64,000 nucleotides of DNA from Alphaproteobacteria bacterium (GTDB taxonomy: Bacteria; Pseudomonadota; Alphaproteobacteria; Rhizobiales; Beijerinckiaceae), in the NCBI GenBank assembly GCA_016870035.1, contig VGCJ01000001.1, positions 41,148-105,147 on the forward strand. Direction: 5' to 3'. Within the stretch, counting starts at the first letter, position 1. Each line of letters opens with the position of its first letter. Positions 16,553-25,890 of the stretch are shown here, in pieces. Both the position numbers and the translations under genes were made by a program. Below the pieces are notes generated by a model. That model was given only the letters and a program-made list of their open reading frames with translations. It ran no database searches and was not told where the DNA came from.

Positions 16553-17620
16553 TTACCGCGGCAGTAATTTCCGCACGCGTTCGATCAGGAGATCCCAGAC
16601 CTCAGGGTCACCGCCCGGAATGCCGAAGCGTAACCAATTCGGCTTGTCTTTGAAGGCCCGCACAAGAATGCCTGATTGCGCAAGACGTTGAAAAACCTCT
16701 TGCGCCTGATCGCCTTCCGCCAAACGATAAAGCGATGTGCCGCCAATCACTTTCAACCCAAGCTTTTCGATGACCGCATCAAGCTCTTCGCAATCTTCTT
16801 CGAGCCGCGCCATGGTATTGGTAAGCCAGCCTGTGTCGCTATAGGCGCGCAGACCAATTTCAATCGAAGCGCCCGAGATCGGCCATGAGCCAAGTGCCGC
16901 GCGGATTTTTTCTCCATCAAGCGACCCCGCAAGCGCAAAGCCCAAGCGCAATCCGGCAAGGCCAAAAGTTTTGCCGAAAGACCGCAGGATTACCGCGCCT
17001 TCATTCGGAAGACGATGAACAAAACTCGCCGCGTCTTCCATCAGGTCCATGAAAGCTTCATCGACAATCAAACGACCACCTTTACGAGCAAGTTTGCTTG
17101 CAAGTGCCGTGAGATGTTTCGGATCGACAAGCCGCCCGCAGGGATTATTCGGGTTCACCACAACGATCGTGTCGAAATCATCAGTTGTGAGAAGCTCGTC
17201 AATCGAACTCACAATATTGACCACAGCGCCAGCCGTTTCCCACGCAATCTGATGTTCTGAATAAGTGAAGCCCAAAATTGCGACATGATGGGCGGGAAAA
17301 AGACGCGGCAAAAGATGGATCAGCGTTTCCGTGCCGGGTGCGGCAATCACAAAGGACTCAAACCGCGCCCCAAATGTGTGGGCGGCAGCGGCCTCGAGCG
17401 CGCGGATTTCATTTTCCTCTGGCAATCGTGTCCATGATGCCTCAGAAACCTCCCCCACCGGATAGGACGCGGGATTGATCCCGGTTGAGAGATCAATCCA
17501 GGGTTCGGGCGCTTTCGGAAAGGCGTGACGGGCGTCGAACAGGCGTCCGCCATGAACCACAAGGCTTTCAAGGGCCCGTTGCGGGTCAAGGGGATCAATG
17601 GTTACGGGTTCGCTTTTCAT
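16553..17620 (-). CDS. cobC: L-threonine-O-3-phosphate decarboxylase
   Basis: This PLP enzyme produces (R)-1-amino-2-propanol phosphate, the linker that joins the nucleotide loop to the corrin ring. The 355-residue product is a class I/II aminotransferase-like protein. It has HGGRLFDARHAFP, WIDLSTGINP, APGTETLIHLLPRLF, VVNPNNPCGRLV, VDEAFMDL and the PLP lysine in SFGKTFGLAGLRLGFA. It is divergent from cobD, and the two coding regions overlap by 23 bases at their 5' ends, so each promoter lies inside the other gene. An AGGAG sits about 13 bases before the ATG. Confidence 0.93.
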   Translation of the reverse strand: MKSEPVTIDPLDPQRALESLVVHGGRLFDARHAFPKAPEPWIDLSTGINPASYPVGEVSEASWTRLPEENEIRALEAAAAHTFGARFESFVIAAPGTETLIHLLPRLFPAHHVAILGFTYSEHQIAWETAGAVVNIVSSIDELLTTDDFDTIVVVNPNNPCGRLVDPKHLTALASKLARKGGRLIVDEAFMDLMEDAASFVHRLPNEGAVILRSFGKTFGLAGLRLGFALAGSLDGEKIRAALGSWPISGASIEIGLRAYSDTGWLTNTMARLEEDCEELDAVIEKLGLKVIGGTSLYRLAEGDQAQEVFQRLAQSGILVRAFKDKPNWLRFGIPGGDPEVWDLLIERVRKLLPR

Positions 17621-18575
17621 TGCGGCTACTCAACTCCTGCTCGAAGGGCTCCTTGGGTATCCGCAAGCACTCTTCCGCGCAATCGGCCATCCGGTCACCT
17701 GGATCGGCCGGTTGATAGCCCGCCTTGACCGCAGTCTCAACCGTGAAAACTGGCCTTTTTTTATGCGCCGGATCACGGGCGTCTTTGCGCTCGTCATCCT
17801 CATCCTCGTCACAGGAGGCATCGCTTATCTGATTGAGCGCGGGCTTGGGCATTATGCCCTAGGGCTTATTTCGGTTATATTTCTGGCCGCCACTCTGCCC
17901 GCGCAACGAAGCCTTGATGAACATGTCAGAGCGATTGCCGATGCGCTTCAAAATGAGGGGCTTGAAGGCGGTCGCAAAGCGGTCTCGATGATTGTCGGTC
18001 GTAAAACCGATGCGCTTGATGAAGCGGGTGTAAGCCGCGCGGCGATTGAAAGTCTCGCTGAAAATTTTTCCGATGGTGTTGTTGCACCCATTTTCTGGAC
18101 CGCGTGTTTCGGCCTAACCGGTGGCGTTCTTTATAAAGCCATCAACACCGCCGACAGTATGATTGGCCATAAATCAGAAAGATATCATGCGTTCGGTTGG
18201 GCCTCGGCGCGTCTTGATGATCTTGTCAATCTCCCCTGTTCTCGTCTCACGGCACTATTGATTATTCTCGGTTCGCTTTTTGTGCGCGATGCGTCTCCCT
18301 TTGATGCGGTGAAATGCGTTTTCCGTGATGCACACAAGCATCGTTCACCCAATGCCGGATGGCCAGAATCAGCGCTTGCGGGCGCACTCGGTTATGCACT
18401 CGCTGGTCCGCGTATCTATGGCGATACGCTTGTTGAAGATGTTTATATGGGTAATGGCCGCCGTGAATTAAATGCGGCCGATATTCGCCGCGCCCTTTAT
18501 CTCTATCGCATCGCTTGCGTGATTCAGGGCATTGTGATTGTGGGGTTAGCGCTTTTTTTCACCGCGCAAGCTTAA
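17598..18575 (+). CDS. cobD: Adenosylcobinamide-phosphate synthase
   Basis: CobD (CbiB) attaches aminopropanol phosphate, the product of the divergent CobC, to adenosylcobyric acid. The 325-residue membrane protein begins [28 protein letters not shown] and has several hydrophobic segments ([31 protein letters not shown]). Family blocks include [31 protein letters not shown] sequence, [32 protein letters not shown] and [26 protein letters not shown] precedes the ATG. Its 3' end overlaps the convergent cobQ by 17 bases. Confidence 0.94.
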   Translation: MVTGSLFIAATQLLLEGLLGYPQALFRAIGHPVTWIGRLIARLDRSLNRENWPFFMRRITGVFALVILILVTGGIAYLIERGLGHYALGLISVIFLAATLPAQRSLDEHVRAIADALQNEGLEGGRKAVSMIVGRKTDALDEAGVSRAAIESLAENFSDGVVAPIFWTACFGLTGGVLYKAINTADSMIGHKSERYHAFGWASARLDDLVNLPCSRLTALLIILGSLFVRDASPFDAVKCVFRDAHKHRSPNAGWPESALAGALGYALAGPRIYGDTLVEDVYMGNGRRELNAADIRRALYLYRIACVIQGIVIVGLALFFTAQA

Positions 18576-20019
18576 GCAATCCGTCGCAATCGACATACTT
18601 TTCGAGATGATCGGCCAAGGCATCAAGTGTGGCGTCGATCATGGTTTCAAACGCAAGCGAAGATGATTCAGCACTAATCCATTCAAGCCATGCGGCGCGT
18701 TGCTGATCATCGGCAAAAATTCCATGCACATAAATGCCGCGCACGAGATGCGTTTTTGACGTCGCACCATCAACACGTCCATCATCAAAGTGCAAAAGCG
18801 GCCTCTCGCAATCAGCGCCATTTGTGACTCCGATATGCATTTCATAACCATGAAAGCGCGATTGGTTTTCAATCAAATGACCGGTGACAGAGAGCAGTGT
18901 TTTTTTCGGCGCCATCACAGTTTCAACATCAAGAAGGCCGAGCCCTTCAACGCGTGATGCAGGCCCTTCAATGCCATGCGGATCATCAATCATTGTGCCA
19001 AGCATTTGATAGCCACCGCAAAGGCCCAGCACTTTCCCGCCGCGCCTCACATGCGATTGCAAATCAATATCCCATCCCGCTTCCCGAAGCGCGGCGAGAT
19101 CCGCAATTGTGGCTTTCGAACCGGGGATGATCACCAAAGACGCTTCGGCGGGAATCGCTTCGCCGCGTTTTACCATCACCAATTTTACCGAAGGCTCCGC
19201 GGCGAGCGGATCAAAATCATCAAAATTCGAAATGCGCGGCAGTTGTAATACCGCAATCGTGATCGGTGCATCGCTTGATGCGCGACGTCGATCAAGCGCC
19301 ACAGCATCTTCCGCGGGCAAGCGAAACGCGTCACGAAAATGAGGGATCAACCCATAAGACGGCCAACCGGATTTCTCAGCGATGATCCGCATCCCCTCTT
19401 CAAACAAAGACGCATCACCGCGAAAGCGATTGACCAGAAACCCTTTGATCATCGCCGCATCCGCTTCATCAATCACCGCGCGCGTACCGACAATTTGCGC
19501 AATCACGCCGCCGCGATCAATATCGCCCAAAAGAACAACAGGTACATCAGCCGCGCGTGCAAAACCCATATTGGCAATATCATTGCCGCGGAGATTGACT
19601 TCCGCCGCGCTGCCCGCGCCTTCAATCAAAACGAGATCCGCATCACGCTTGATCAGCGCAAAACTCTCAAGCACCGCCTCAAGCAATTTCGGTTTCAACG
19701 CCTGATAGTCTCGTGCTTTGGCCGTGCCCTGCACTTTGCCTTGCACCACAATTTGCGAACCGATTTCGCTTTGCGGTTTGAGCAAGACCGGATTCATATA
19801 AACGCTTGAGGCAACACCCGCGGCACGCGCTTGCAACGCTTGCGCACGACCAATCTCGCCGCCATCCGCAGTTACCGCCGCATTGTTTGACATGTTTTGC
19901 GGTTTAAACGGCATCACTTTAATACCGCGCCGCGCGAAGACGCGACAAAGCCCCGCAACAATCAGCGATTTGCCGACATCCGATCCCGTGCCTTGAATCA
20001 TTAATGCGCGCGCGGTCAT
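18559..20019 (-). CDS. cobQ: Cobyric acid synthase
   Basis: CobQ amidates the b, d, e and g side chains of adenosylcobyrinic acid a,c-diamide, using glutamine and ATP. The product is 486 residues. It begins [20 protein letters not shown] with the P-loop-like GTGSDVGKS, then [31 protein letters not shown] sequence and [14 protein letters not shown]. The C-terminal glutaminase domain has [12 protein letters not shown] and the nucleophile cysteine in [12 protein letters not shown]. Its ATG overlaps the stop of cobO (TAATG), so cobO-cobQ is coupled. It also converges on cobD with a short overlap. Confidence 0.95.
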   Translation of the reverse strand: MTARALMIQGTGSDVGKSLIVAGLCRVFARRGIKVMPFKPQNMSNNAAVTADGGEIGRAQALQARAAGVASSVYMNPVLLKPQSEIGSQIVVQGKVQGTAKARDYQALKPKLLEAVLESFALIKRDADLVLIEGAGSAAEVNLRGNDIANMGFARAADVPVVLLGDIDRGGVIAQIVGTRAVIDEADAAMIKGFLVNRFRGDASLFEEGMRIIAEKSGWPSYGLIPHFRDAFRLPAEDAVALDRRRASSDAPITIAVLQLPRISNFDDFDPLAAEPSVKLVMVKRGEAIPAEASLVIIPGSKATIADLAALREAGWDIDLQSHVRRGGKVLGLCGGYQMLGTMIDDPHGIEGPASRVEGLGLLDVETVMAPKKTLLSVTGHLIENQSRFHGYEMHIGVTNGADCERPLLHFDDGRVDGATSKTHLVRGIYVHGIFADDQQRAAWLEWISAESSSLAFETMIDATLDALADHLEKYVDCDGLLKLAR

Positions 20020-20633
20020 TAAAATTCAATTCCCTCTTGCGCTTTCACGCCCGCGGCGAAGTGGTGTTTGACAAGCTTCATCTCGGTCACAAGATCGGCC
20101 GCCTCGATAAGCTCCGCTTTCGCATTGCGTCCCGTCACAACGACATGAAGATCTGCGCGTTTGTTTTTGAGCGTGTCCACCACCGCCGCAAGCGAAAGAT
20201 AATCGTAACGCAAAGCGATGTTGAGTTCATCGAGCACCAAAAGCCGGATCGCGGGATCAGCCATCAGCTCCTTTGCTTTCGCCCAAGCGGCTTCGGCCGC
20301 CGCTATGTCGCGCGCGCGGTCTTGTGTTTCCCAAGTAAAGCCCTCGCCCATCGAATGCCAGCGAACGAGATCGGGGAAGCGCTCAAGCGCCTTGCGCTCG
20401 CCGGTAGACCACGCGCCCTTGATGAATTGCACAACGCCAATCGGCCATTCATGGCCGAGCGCACGCATGATGAGGCCGAAAGCTGCGGTCGATTTGCCTT
20501 TGCCGGGGCCTGTATGGACGATGAGCAAGCCTTTTTCCCGAATCGTCTTCGAGGCCACTTCGGCGTCTTGCACTTGTTTGCGCTTCGCCATTTTCTCTTT
20601 ATAGCGGCGTTCGGCCTCACTCGCGGCGGACAT
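20019..20633 (-). CDS. cobO: Cob(I)yrinic acid a,c-diamide adenosyltransferase
   Basis: CobO (BtuR/CobA-type ATP:corrinoid adenosyltransferase) adds the 5'-deoxyadenosyl group to the reduced corrinoid. The 204-residue product has a charged N-terminus ([14 protein letters not shown]), the P-loop [42 protein letters not shown] and [16 protein letters not shown]. It is the first gene of cobO-cobQ and is transcribed away from the cobalamin riboswitch. The riboswitch lies on the other strand and therefore does not control it. Confidence 0.94.
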   Translation of the reverse strand: MSAASEAERRYKEKMAKRKQVQDAEVASKTIREKGLLIVHTGPGKGKSTAAFGLIMRALGHEWPIGVVQFIKGAWSTGERKALERFPDLVRWHSMGEGFTWETQDRARDIAAAEAAWAKAKELMADPAIRLLVLDELNIALRYDYLSLAAVVDTLKNKRADLHVVVTGRNAKAELIEAADLVTEMKLVKHHFAAGVKAQEGIEF

Positions 20634-20712
20634 TTTATCGCTCCTGAAACGAAATCAGAGCCGCTCATACGAAATTCAGCGCTTAAAGACCACTCTAGGG
20701 CGCGGTTTGGGT

Positions 20713-20741
20713 TTGACAGAAAGTCGCAGCGGGGCCAGTGT
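20713..20741 (+). promoter_or_regulatory. Predicted promoter upstream of the cobalamin riboswitch
   Basis: A consensus -35 TTGACA (20713-20718) is followed after 17 bases by CAGTGT (20736-20741), a weak -10. Transcription would begin near 20749, which agrees with the first paired bases of the riboswitch. Confidence 0.45.
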
Positions 20742-20749
20742 CCGTGTCT

Positions 20750-20940
20750 GTCGAGGTCCCTCCATCTGGGGGGTGAAAAGGGAACAAGGTGGTGCCCGTG
20801 AAAAGGAGCCAAGCCTTGGCTGCCCCCGCAACTGTAAGCGGCAAGTCTCGCGCCTCTAAGCCACTGGAATGTCTTTGAAAAAAGGACAACCCGGGAAGGC
20901 GGTGCGACACGCTAAAGCCGCGAGCCAGGAGACCTGCCTT
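20750..20940 (+). promoter_or_regulatory. Cobalamin (adenosylcobalamin) riboswitch
   Basis: The region has the hallmark blocks of a cobalamin riboswitch in order: AAAAGGGAAC, GGTGGTGCCCGTGAAAAGGAGCC in two parts, the core GGCTGCCCCCGCAACTGTAAGCGG, GCCACTGG, GGGAAGGC and the B12 box GAGCCAGGAGACCTGCC. AGGTC near 20754 can pair with GACCT (20931-20935) to close the element. A GC-rich stretch CGGGCGGGGTGCCCCGG directly after it can form the expression platform, with no clear T-run, suggesting control of translation. It precedes DUF1636-cobW-cobN-cobG-cobH-cobI-cobJ, so high cobalamin should shut this operon down. Confidence 0.95.
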
Positions 20941-21079
20941 GGCGTGACACGAACGCATGTGCCCGGGCGGGGTGCCCCGGTCCTGTTCGCGGGATGAGTC
21001 CACAAAGGAACCATCCCCGACGTGGCGTATCGCCACTGCGCGCATCCCCGGGTCATCGCCCGCCTTTTACGATGAAGGG

Positions 21080-21481
21080 ATGAAAGCGCCACGGATGCCA
21101 ATAAGAATTTACGTCTGCACCACCTGCAAAACGCCGGATGATCCTTCACCCGAACGCGCTGGCGCGCGGCTCTTCAAATCTCTGCACGAGGTGACGCAAA
21201 CACATCAAAGCGATGTCATCATTGAAGGCGTTGAATGTTTGAGCGTGTGCAAACGCCCCTGCACCATTGCCTTCGCGGATCAAAACAAATGGACTTATAT
21301 CTATGGCGATTTCACCGCCGATGACTCCGCCGAACAAATTCTCGCCTGCGCGTCGCTTTATGCGCACGCCGCTGATGGCCTCATCCCGTGGAAAGAGCGC
21401 CCCGACGCTTTGAAAAAAGGCGTCATCGCGCGCCTGCCCGCATCCCTTAACTCATCTCGCTTGCCGGAGGCGCAACAATGA
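21080..21481 (+). CDS. DUF1636 family putative metal-binding protein
   Basis: The product is 133 residues and begins MKAPRMPIRIYVCTTCKTPD. Two cysteine groups (CTTC near residue 13; CLSVCKRPC near residue 53) in a ferredoxin/thioredoxin-like layout suggest an iron-sulphur or other metal site. This family is usually found in cobalamin operons next to cobW, but its exact role is not established. It is the first gene after the riboswitch and its stop overlaps the cobW ATG. The ATG at 21095 (MPIRIYV) is an alternative start, because the AAGGGA at 21075 fits it better. Confidence 0.8.
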   Translation: MKAPRMPIRIYVCTTCKTPDDPSPERAGARLFKSLHEVTQTHQSDVIIEGVECLSVCKRPCTIAFADQNKWTYIYGDFTADDSAEQILACASLYAHAADGLIPWKERPDALKKGVIARLPASLNSSRLPEAQQ

Positions 21482-22524
21482 CCAGCCCGACATCATTACA
21501 AAAAACACCTGTGACGATTATCACCGGCTTTCTCGGCGCGGGAAAAACGTCACTCATTCGTCACGTGCTTGAAAACGCAAAAGGCCGTCGCTTGGCGCTT
21601 ATCGTCAATGAATTTGGCGATGTCGGTGTGGATGGAGACATTCTTAAATCATGCGGCGTTGAAAATTGCCCTGAAGACAACATCATCGAACTCGCCAATG
21701 GCTGCATCTGTTGCACGGTCGCCGATGATTTTGTTCCCGCAATCGAAAAACTCTTGGCGCTGCCGCAAAAGCCAGATCACATCATTGTTGAGACGTCAGG
21801 CTTGGCTCTGCCGAAATCGCTCGTAAAAGCGTTTAATTGGCCGCCGATCCGCGCCAAGCTCACTGTTGGAGGTGTTGTGACCGTTGTTGATGGCGCAGCG
21901 GTGGCTGCAGGCCGTTTTGCCGATGATCCCAAAGCGCTAAGCGCGCAACGCGAAGACGATCAATCGATCAATCACGATAATCCGCTTGAAGAGGTCTATA
22001 AAGACCAGTTGCTCTGCGCCGATCTTGTGATTTTGAATAAAGCCGATCTTATGTCGAAAGACGAGATCGGATCAGTGACCGATCAAATCAACACAACCGT
22101 GCCGCGCGCGGTGCGTGTCGTTGAAACACATGAAGGCAAAGTGGCGAGCGAAATTCTGCTCGGCCTGTCTGCAGCGGCTGAAGATGATCTCGCTTCACGA
22201 CCCTCCCATCATGATCATGAAGAAGACCATGACCACGAAGATTTTGACAGTTTCGCTTTGCCCATTGGTGAAGTTGCCGATATTGACGCTTTCATCGCGC
22301 GCTTGAAAAAAATTGCGGATCAATTCGATGTTTTGCGCATCAAAGGATTTCTCGATGTCGCAGGCAAACCGATGCGACTCTTGGTGCAGGGTGTGGGCAC
22401 GCGCTTCCGTCATCAATTTGATCGGCCATGGATGGAAGATGAGAAGCGGAATGGTGCACTCGTCTTTATCGCCGAGAAAGGCATTGACCGTGCCGCAATC
22501 GAGCGCGCGCTTCACACTCACTAA
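21478..22524 (+). CDS. cobW: Cobalamin biosynthesis GTPase CobW
   Basis: CobW is a COG0523 G3E GTPase thought to act as a metallochaperone that supplies cobalt to the CobNST chelatase. The 348-residue product has the Walker A GFLGAGKTSLIRH, the metal-binding GCICCTV (CxCC), VETSGLALP and the NKAD guanine-specificity motif (ILNKADLM). A histidine/acid-rich insertion (HHDHEEDHDHEDFD near residue 241) probably binds metal. The C-terminal domain is complete (RLLVQGVGTRFRHQFDRPW). It lies directly before cobN, the chelatase subunit. Confidence 0.95.
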   Translation: MTSPTSLQKTPVTIITGFLGAGKTSLIRHVLENAKGRRLALIVNEFGDVGVDGDILKSCGVENCPEDNIIELANGCICCTVADDFVPAIEKLLALPQKPDHIIVETSGLALPKSLVKAFNWPPIRAKLTVGGVVTVVDGAAVAAGRFADDPKALSAQREDDQSINHDNPLEEVYKDQLLCADLVILNKADLMSKDEIGSVTDQINTTVPRAVRVVETHEGKVASEILLGLSAAAEDDLASRPSHHDHEEDHDHEDFDSFALPIGEVADIDAFIARLKKIADQFDVLRIKGFLDVAGKPMRLLVQGVGTRFRHQFDRPWMEDEKRNGALVFIAEKGIDRAAIERALHTH

Positions 22525-22542
22525 AAACGAATATTCTTAAAA

Positions 22543-25500
22543 ATGCATCTCCTGCGCACAGAGACAATTTCATTAGATCAGACGGCGGAAGCCGTCGATC
22601 TTGATCTGTCACCCGCAGAGATTCTGTTTCTATCTTTTACCGATAGCGATCTTTCCGGCCTTGTTGCAGCGTGGGATCAACGCAAGAGTGAATTACCCTC
22701 TCTGTGTGTCGCTTCGCTTAAAGATTTGCAGCACCCTTATTCGGTTGATCTTTTTATTGAAAAGACAGCCGCGCATGCGAAATTTATCCTGATCAGACTT
22801 CTGGGCGGCAAAGATTATTGGGCCTATGGTGTCGATGAAATGGCGCGTTTGGCGCGCGAAAAAAACATCGCGCTCGCCATCATCCCCGGTGATTATCAAA
22901 GCGATCAACGCTTGAATGAGGCGTCAACGCTTGACGACGACGCGCTAAAAACATTGTGGCAATGTTTTCATCAAAGCGGGCGCGATAATTTTTCACGCGC
23001 GCTTGATCATATCACGACGCATCTTGGTCTCTCCTCCAAGCCCGAAGCACCCGAGGCGCAACCGGCGGTAAGCCGCTTTGAAGACGCATGCCGGACTCAC
23101 ATCACCGACGCGCCGCACGCGCTGATCCTTGCCTATCGTTCCATTATAATTGCGGATGATACGGCACCGCTTACCGCTTTAGCCGACGCGCTTAACGCGC
23201 GCGGTTTTTCGGTTGAATGTCTTGCGGTTTCAAGCCTCAAAGATCCTGCTGCAATCACGGCACTTGAGACGCATCTACAAGTAAAGCGTCCTGATATTAT
23301 TTTGAATACAACGGCCTTTTCCGCAAAACGTGATGACGGCACGACGGTGCTGGATGTCTGCAATGTGCCCGTCTTGCAAACAATCCTTGCGACCACGCGT
23401 GAAGAACCTTGGCAAGCCTCAACACGCGGGCTCAACGCCGCCGATCTCGCGATGAACGTGGTGTTACCGGAACTTGATGGACGTCTCGTAACGCGCGCAA
23501 TATCATTCAAAGCCGAAGCGCAACAAACAAGTGACACGGAGTTTAAAAAAATCATTCATAATCCAAAAAAAGATCGCATCGCCTTTGTGGCCGATCTTGC
23601 TTTGAAGTGGGTTAAGCTTCAGCGCACGCCGAATAAAGATAAAAAACTCGTGCTCATTCTCTCCGACTATCCTCATAAAGGGGGCTATCAGGCCTATGCG
23701 GTGGGGCTTGATACACCCGCCAGTGTGATCGCGATTGCGGATGAGCTGAAACAAGCAGGCTATAATATCGTTGATCTGCCAGACGCAGGCGCTCTCATTC
23801 ATCAACTCTCGGATGGTGCTCAGAAGGAGATTTTATCTGCTGAGCATTATCACTCCCTCTTTATGACATTGCCTCCCTCTTTCCGCGAGTCTGTGATTGC
23901 GTCGTGGGGCGATGTGCCGAAACAAGATTTTACATTTCCGCTCATCATCAGCGGCGCGCTTCTCATCGCGCTGCAACCTTTGCGCGGAACGCGTGACGCA
24001 CAAAAAAATGATTATCATGATGCGAGCCGCCCGCCATGCCACGACTATATTGCCTTCTATCTTTGGCTGACGAGGCTCTATCAACCGCATGCGCTCATTC
24101 ATTGTGGCACGCATGGTACGCTTGAATGGTTGCCCGGAAAATCTGTGGCGTTATCTCACTCTTGCGCGCCCGAACTTTTGCTTGGTGCCCTCCCCGTCCT
24201 TTATCCATTCATCGTGAACAATCCCGGCGAAGCCGCGCAGGCAAAACGTCGCCTCGCCGCAGTCACGATTGGACATATCACACCGCCGCTTGTTGAAGCG
24301 GGAACCTATGGCGATCTCTCACAGCTTGAATCTTTGCTTGATGAATATTCAACCGCACAAACACTTGATCCCCGCCGTGCATCGCATCTCGCCGATCTTA
24401 TCCTGGCGCACGTGAAAGAAATAAATCTTGAACAAGATGCAGGTCTCACGCCTGACCTTGATCGCGAGGCGCAGCTTGCTACGCTTGATGCTTTTCTTTG
24501 CGACGTCAAAGAAATGCGTATTGCCGATGGGTTGCATATTTTTGGACGCGCGGCAGAAAACGCCGCGCATGACCCATGGATCGAAAGAAGTTTCGCGGTG
24601 GATGATGTTTCAAAAGCCAAACACCTCTTTGCGCAAAGTCCGACTTCAGAAGCGCAAGCACTTCTTTCAGCGCTTCAAGGTTGCTTTGTAAAACCGGGCC
24701 CAGCAGGTGCGCCTTCGTGGGGGCGGCTTGATGTGTTGCCGACGGGTCGCAATCTTTATACTATTGATCCGCGCAGCGTGCCAACGCGCACCGCATGGGA
24801 AATTGGTCGCCGCACGGCTGATCAAGTCATTGCGCGTTATCTGCAAGATCATGGCGAAATGCCCCGTTCAATCATCATCGATCTCTGGGGCTCGGCCTCC
24901 ATGCGCACGGGTGGCGATGATCTCGCGCAAGCTTTCGCGCTTTTGGGTGTGAGACCTCTATGGGATCACGCGTCCTCGCGCGTAAATGGTTTTGAAATTC
25001 TGCCGCCAGCGCAATTTGGCCGGCCTCGCATCGATGTAACCTTGCGCATCTCAGGGCTCTTTCGCGATGTGTTTCCGCAACAAATCGCGCTTTTTGATGA
25101 GGCGGTTCAAGCTATCTCTTTGCTTGATGAAGGGGATGATGAAAATCCTCTTGCCGCACGGCGTCGGGCAACAGAGTCAACGCCGTTGCGTATTTTCGGC
25201 TCTGCTCCCGGCACATTCGGCTTAGGCGTGAATGAAAAAATCAACGCGCAGAATTTTTCGGAACGCGACGAATTAGGCGCTGCCTATCTGAAAGCCAATA
25301 GTCACGCCTATCGCGCGTCGGGCGAAGCGCAGCAAGCAGAAAGCGCTTTTCGTGATCAAGTCAAAGACGCCGATCTTTTTGTCCATGTTCAGGATCTTGA
25401 AGGGCAAGACATTCTCGATTCGGATGCATTTTCCGAACATGAGGGAGGCTTTGCCGTTGCCGCTCAAATCCTTGGCAATCAGCCTCAGCTTTATCATGTC

Positions 25501-25890
25501 GATTCAAAGCGTAATGATCGCGCCGCAAAAGTTAGAACGCTGCGTGAAGAAATGGTGCGTGTGATCAAAGCGCGCGCGACCAATCCGCGCTGGATCGAAG
25601 GTCAAATGCGGCATGGCTTTCGCGGCGCAACTGAAATTGCTGAAACCATCCGCAATCTTTACGCCTATGCGGCGCTCACAAATGCGACAGAGAGCCGCGA
25701 TTTTGAAGCGCTTTATTCAGCAACTCTTGCCGATGATCGCGTGAGAGCCTTTCTCATCAGCGCCAATCCGGAAGCGGCTGCGGCCATCGCAACGCTTTTT
25801 CGCGCGGCCGAACAGCGCGGCTATTGGACCTCGCGGCGTAATTCAACCGCAGCCGTGCTTGATGCGCTTCTTGCGGCGGCGGCGGAATGA
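22543..25890 (+). CDS. cobN: Cobaltochelatase subunit CobN
   Basis: CobN is the large subunit of the ATP-dependent CobNST complex that inserts Co(II) into hydrogenobyrinic acid a,c-diamide. The 1115-residue product has LSDYPHKGGYQAYAVGLDTPASV, YHSLFMTLPP, YIAFYLWLTRLYQPHALIHCGTHGTLEWLPGKSVALS, the GNLYTIDPRSVPT-like block (RNLYTIDPRSVPTRTAWEIG), IIIDLWGSASMRTGGDDLAQAF and DVTLRISGLFRDVFPQQIALFD. It is somewhat shorter than the roughly 1270 residues of Pseudomonas CobN. The partners CobS and CobT are not in the window. It overlaps cobG by four bases. Confidence 0.96.
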   Translation: MHLLRTETISLDQTAEAVDLDLSPAEILFLSFTDSDLSGLVAAWDQRKSELPSLCVASLKDLQHPYSVDLFIEKTAAHAKFILIRLLGGKDYWAYGVDEMARLAREKNIALAIIPGDYQSDQRLNEASTLDDDALKTLWQCFHQSGRDNFSRALDHITTHLGLSSKPEAPEAQPAVSRFEDACRTHITDAPHALILAYRSIIIADDTAPLTALADALNARGFSVECLAVSSLKDPAAITALETHLQVKRPDIILNTTAFSAKRDDGTTVLDVCNVPVLQTILATTREEPWQASTRGLNAADLAMNVVLPELDGRLVTRAISFKAEAQQTSDTEFKKIIHNPKKDRIAFVADLALKWVKLQRTPNKDKKLVLILSDYPHKGGYQAYAVGLDTPASVIAIADELKQAGYNIVDLPDAGALIHQLSDGAQKEILSAEHYHSLFMTLPPSFRESVIASWGDVPKQDFTFPLIISGALLIALQPLRGTRDAQKNDYHDASRPPCHDYIAFYLWLTRLYQPHALIHCGTHGTLEWLPGKSVALSHSCAPELLLGALPVLYPFIVNNPGEAAQAKRRLAAVTIGHITPPLVEAGTYGDLSQLESLLDEYSTAQTLDPRRASHLADLILAHVKEINLEQDAGLTPDLDREAQLATLDAFLCDVKEMRIADGLHIFGRAAENAAHDPWIERSFAVDDVSKAKHLFAQSPTSEAQALLSALQGCFVKPGPAGAPSWGRLDVLPTGRNLYTIDPRSVPTRTAWEIGRRTADQVIARYLQDHGEMPRSIIIDLWGSASMRTGGDDLAQAFALLGVRPLWDHASSRVNGFEILPPAQFGRPRIDVTLRISGLFRDVFPQQIALFDEAVQAISLLDEGDDENPLAARRRATESTPLRIFGSAPGTFGLGVNEKINAQNFSERDELGAAYLKANSHAYRASGEAQQAESAFRDQVKDADLFVHVQDLEGQDILDSDAFSEHEGGFAVAAQILGNQPQLYHVDSKRNDRAAKVRTLREEMVRVIKARATNPRWIEGQMRHGFRGATEIAETIRNLYAYAALTNATESRDFEALYSATLADDRVRAFLISANPEAAAAIATLFRAAEQRGYWTSRRNSTAAVLDALLAAAAE

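Noticed and set aside
20640..20750. A second cobalamin riboswitch on the minus strand for cobO
   Set aside because: No B12 box or core sequence was found on that strand.
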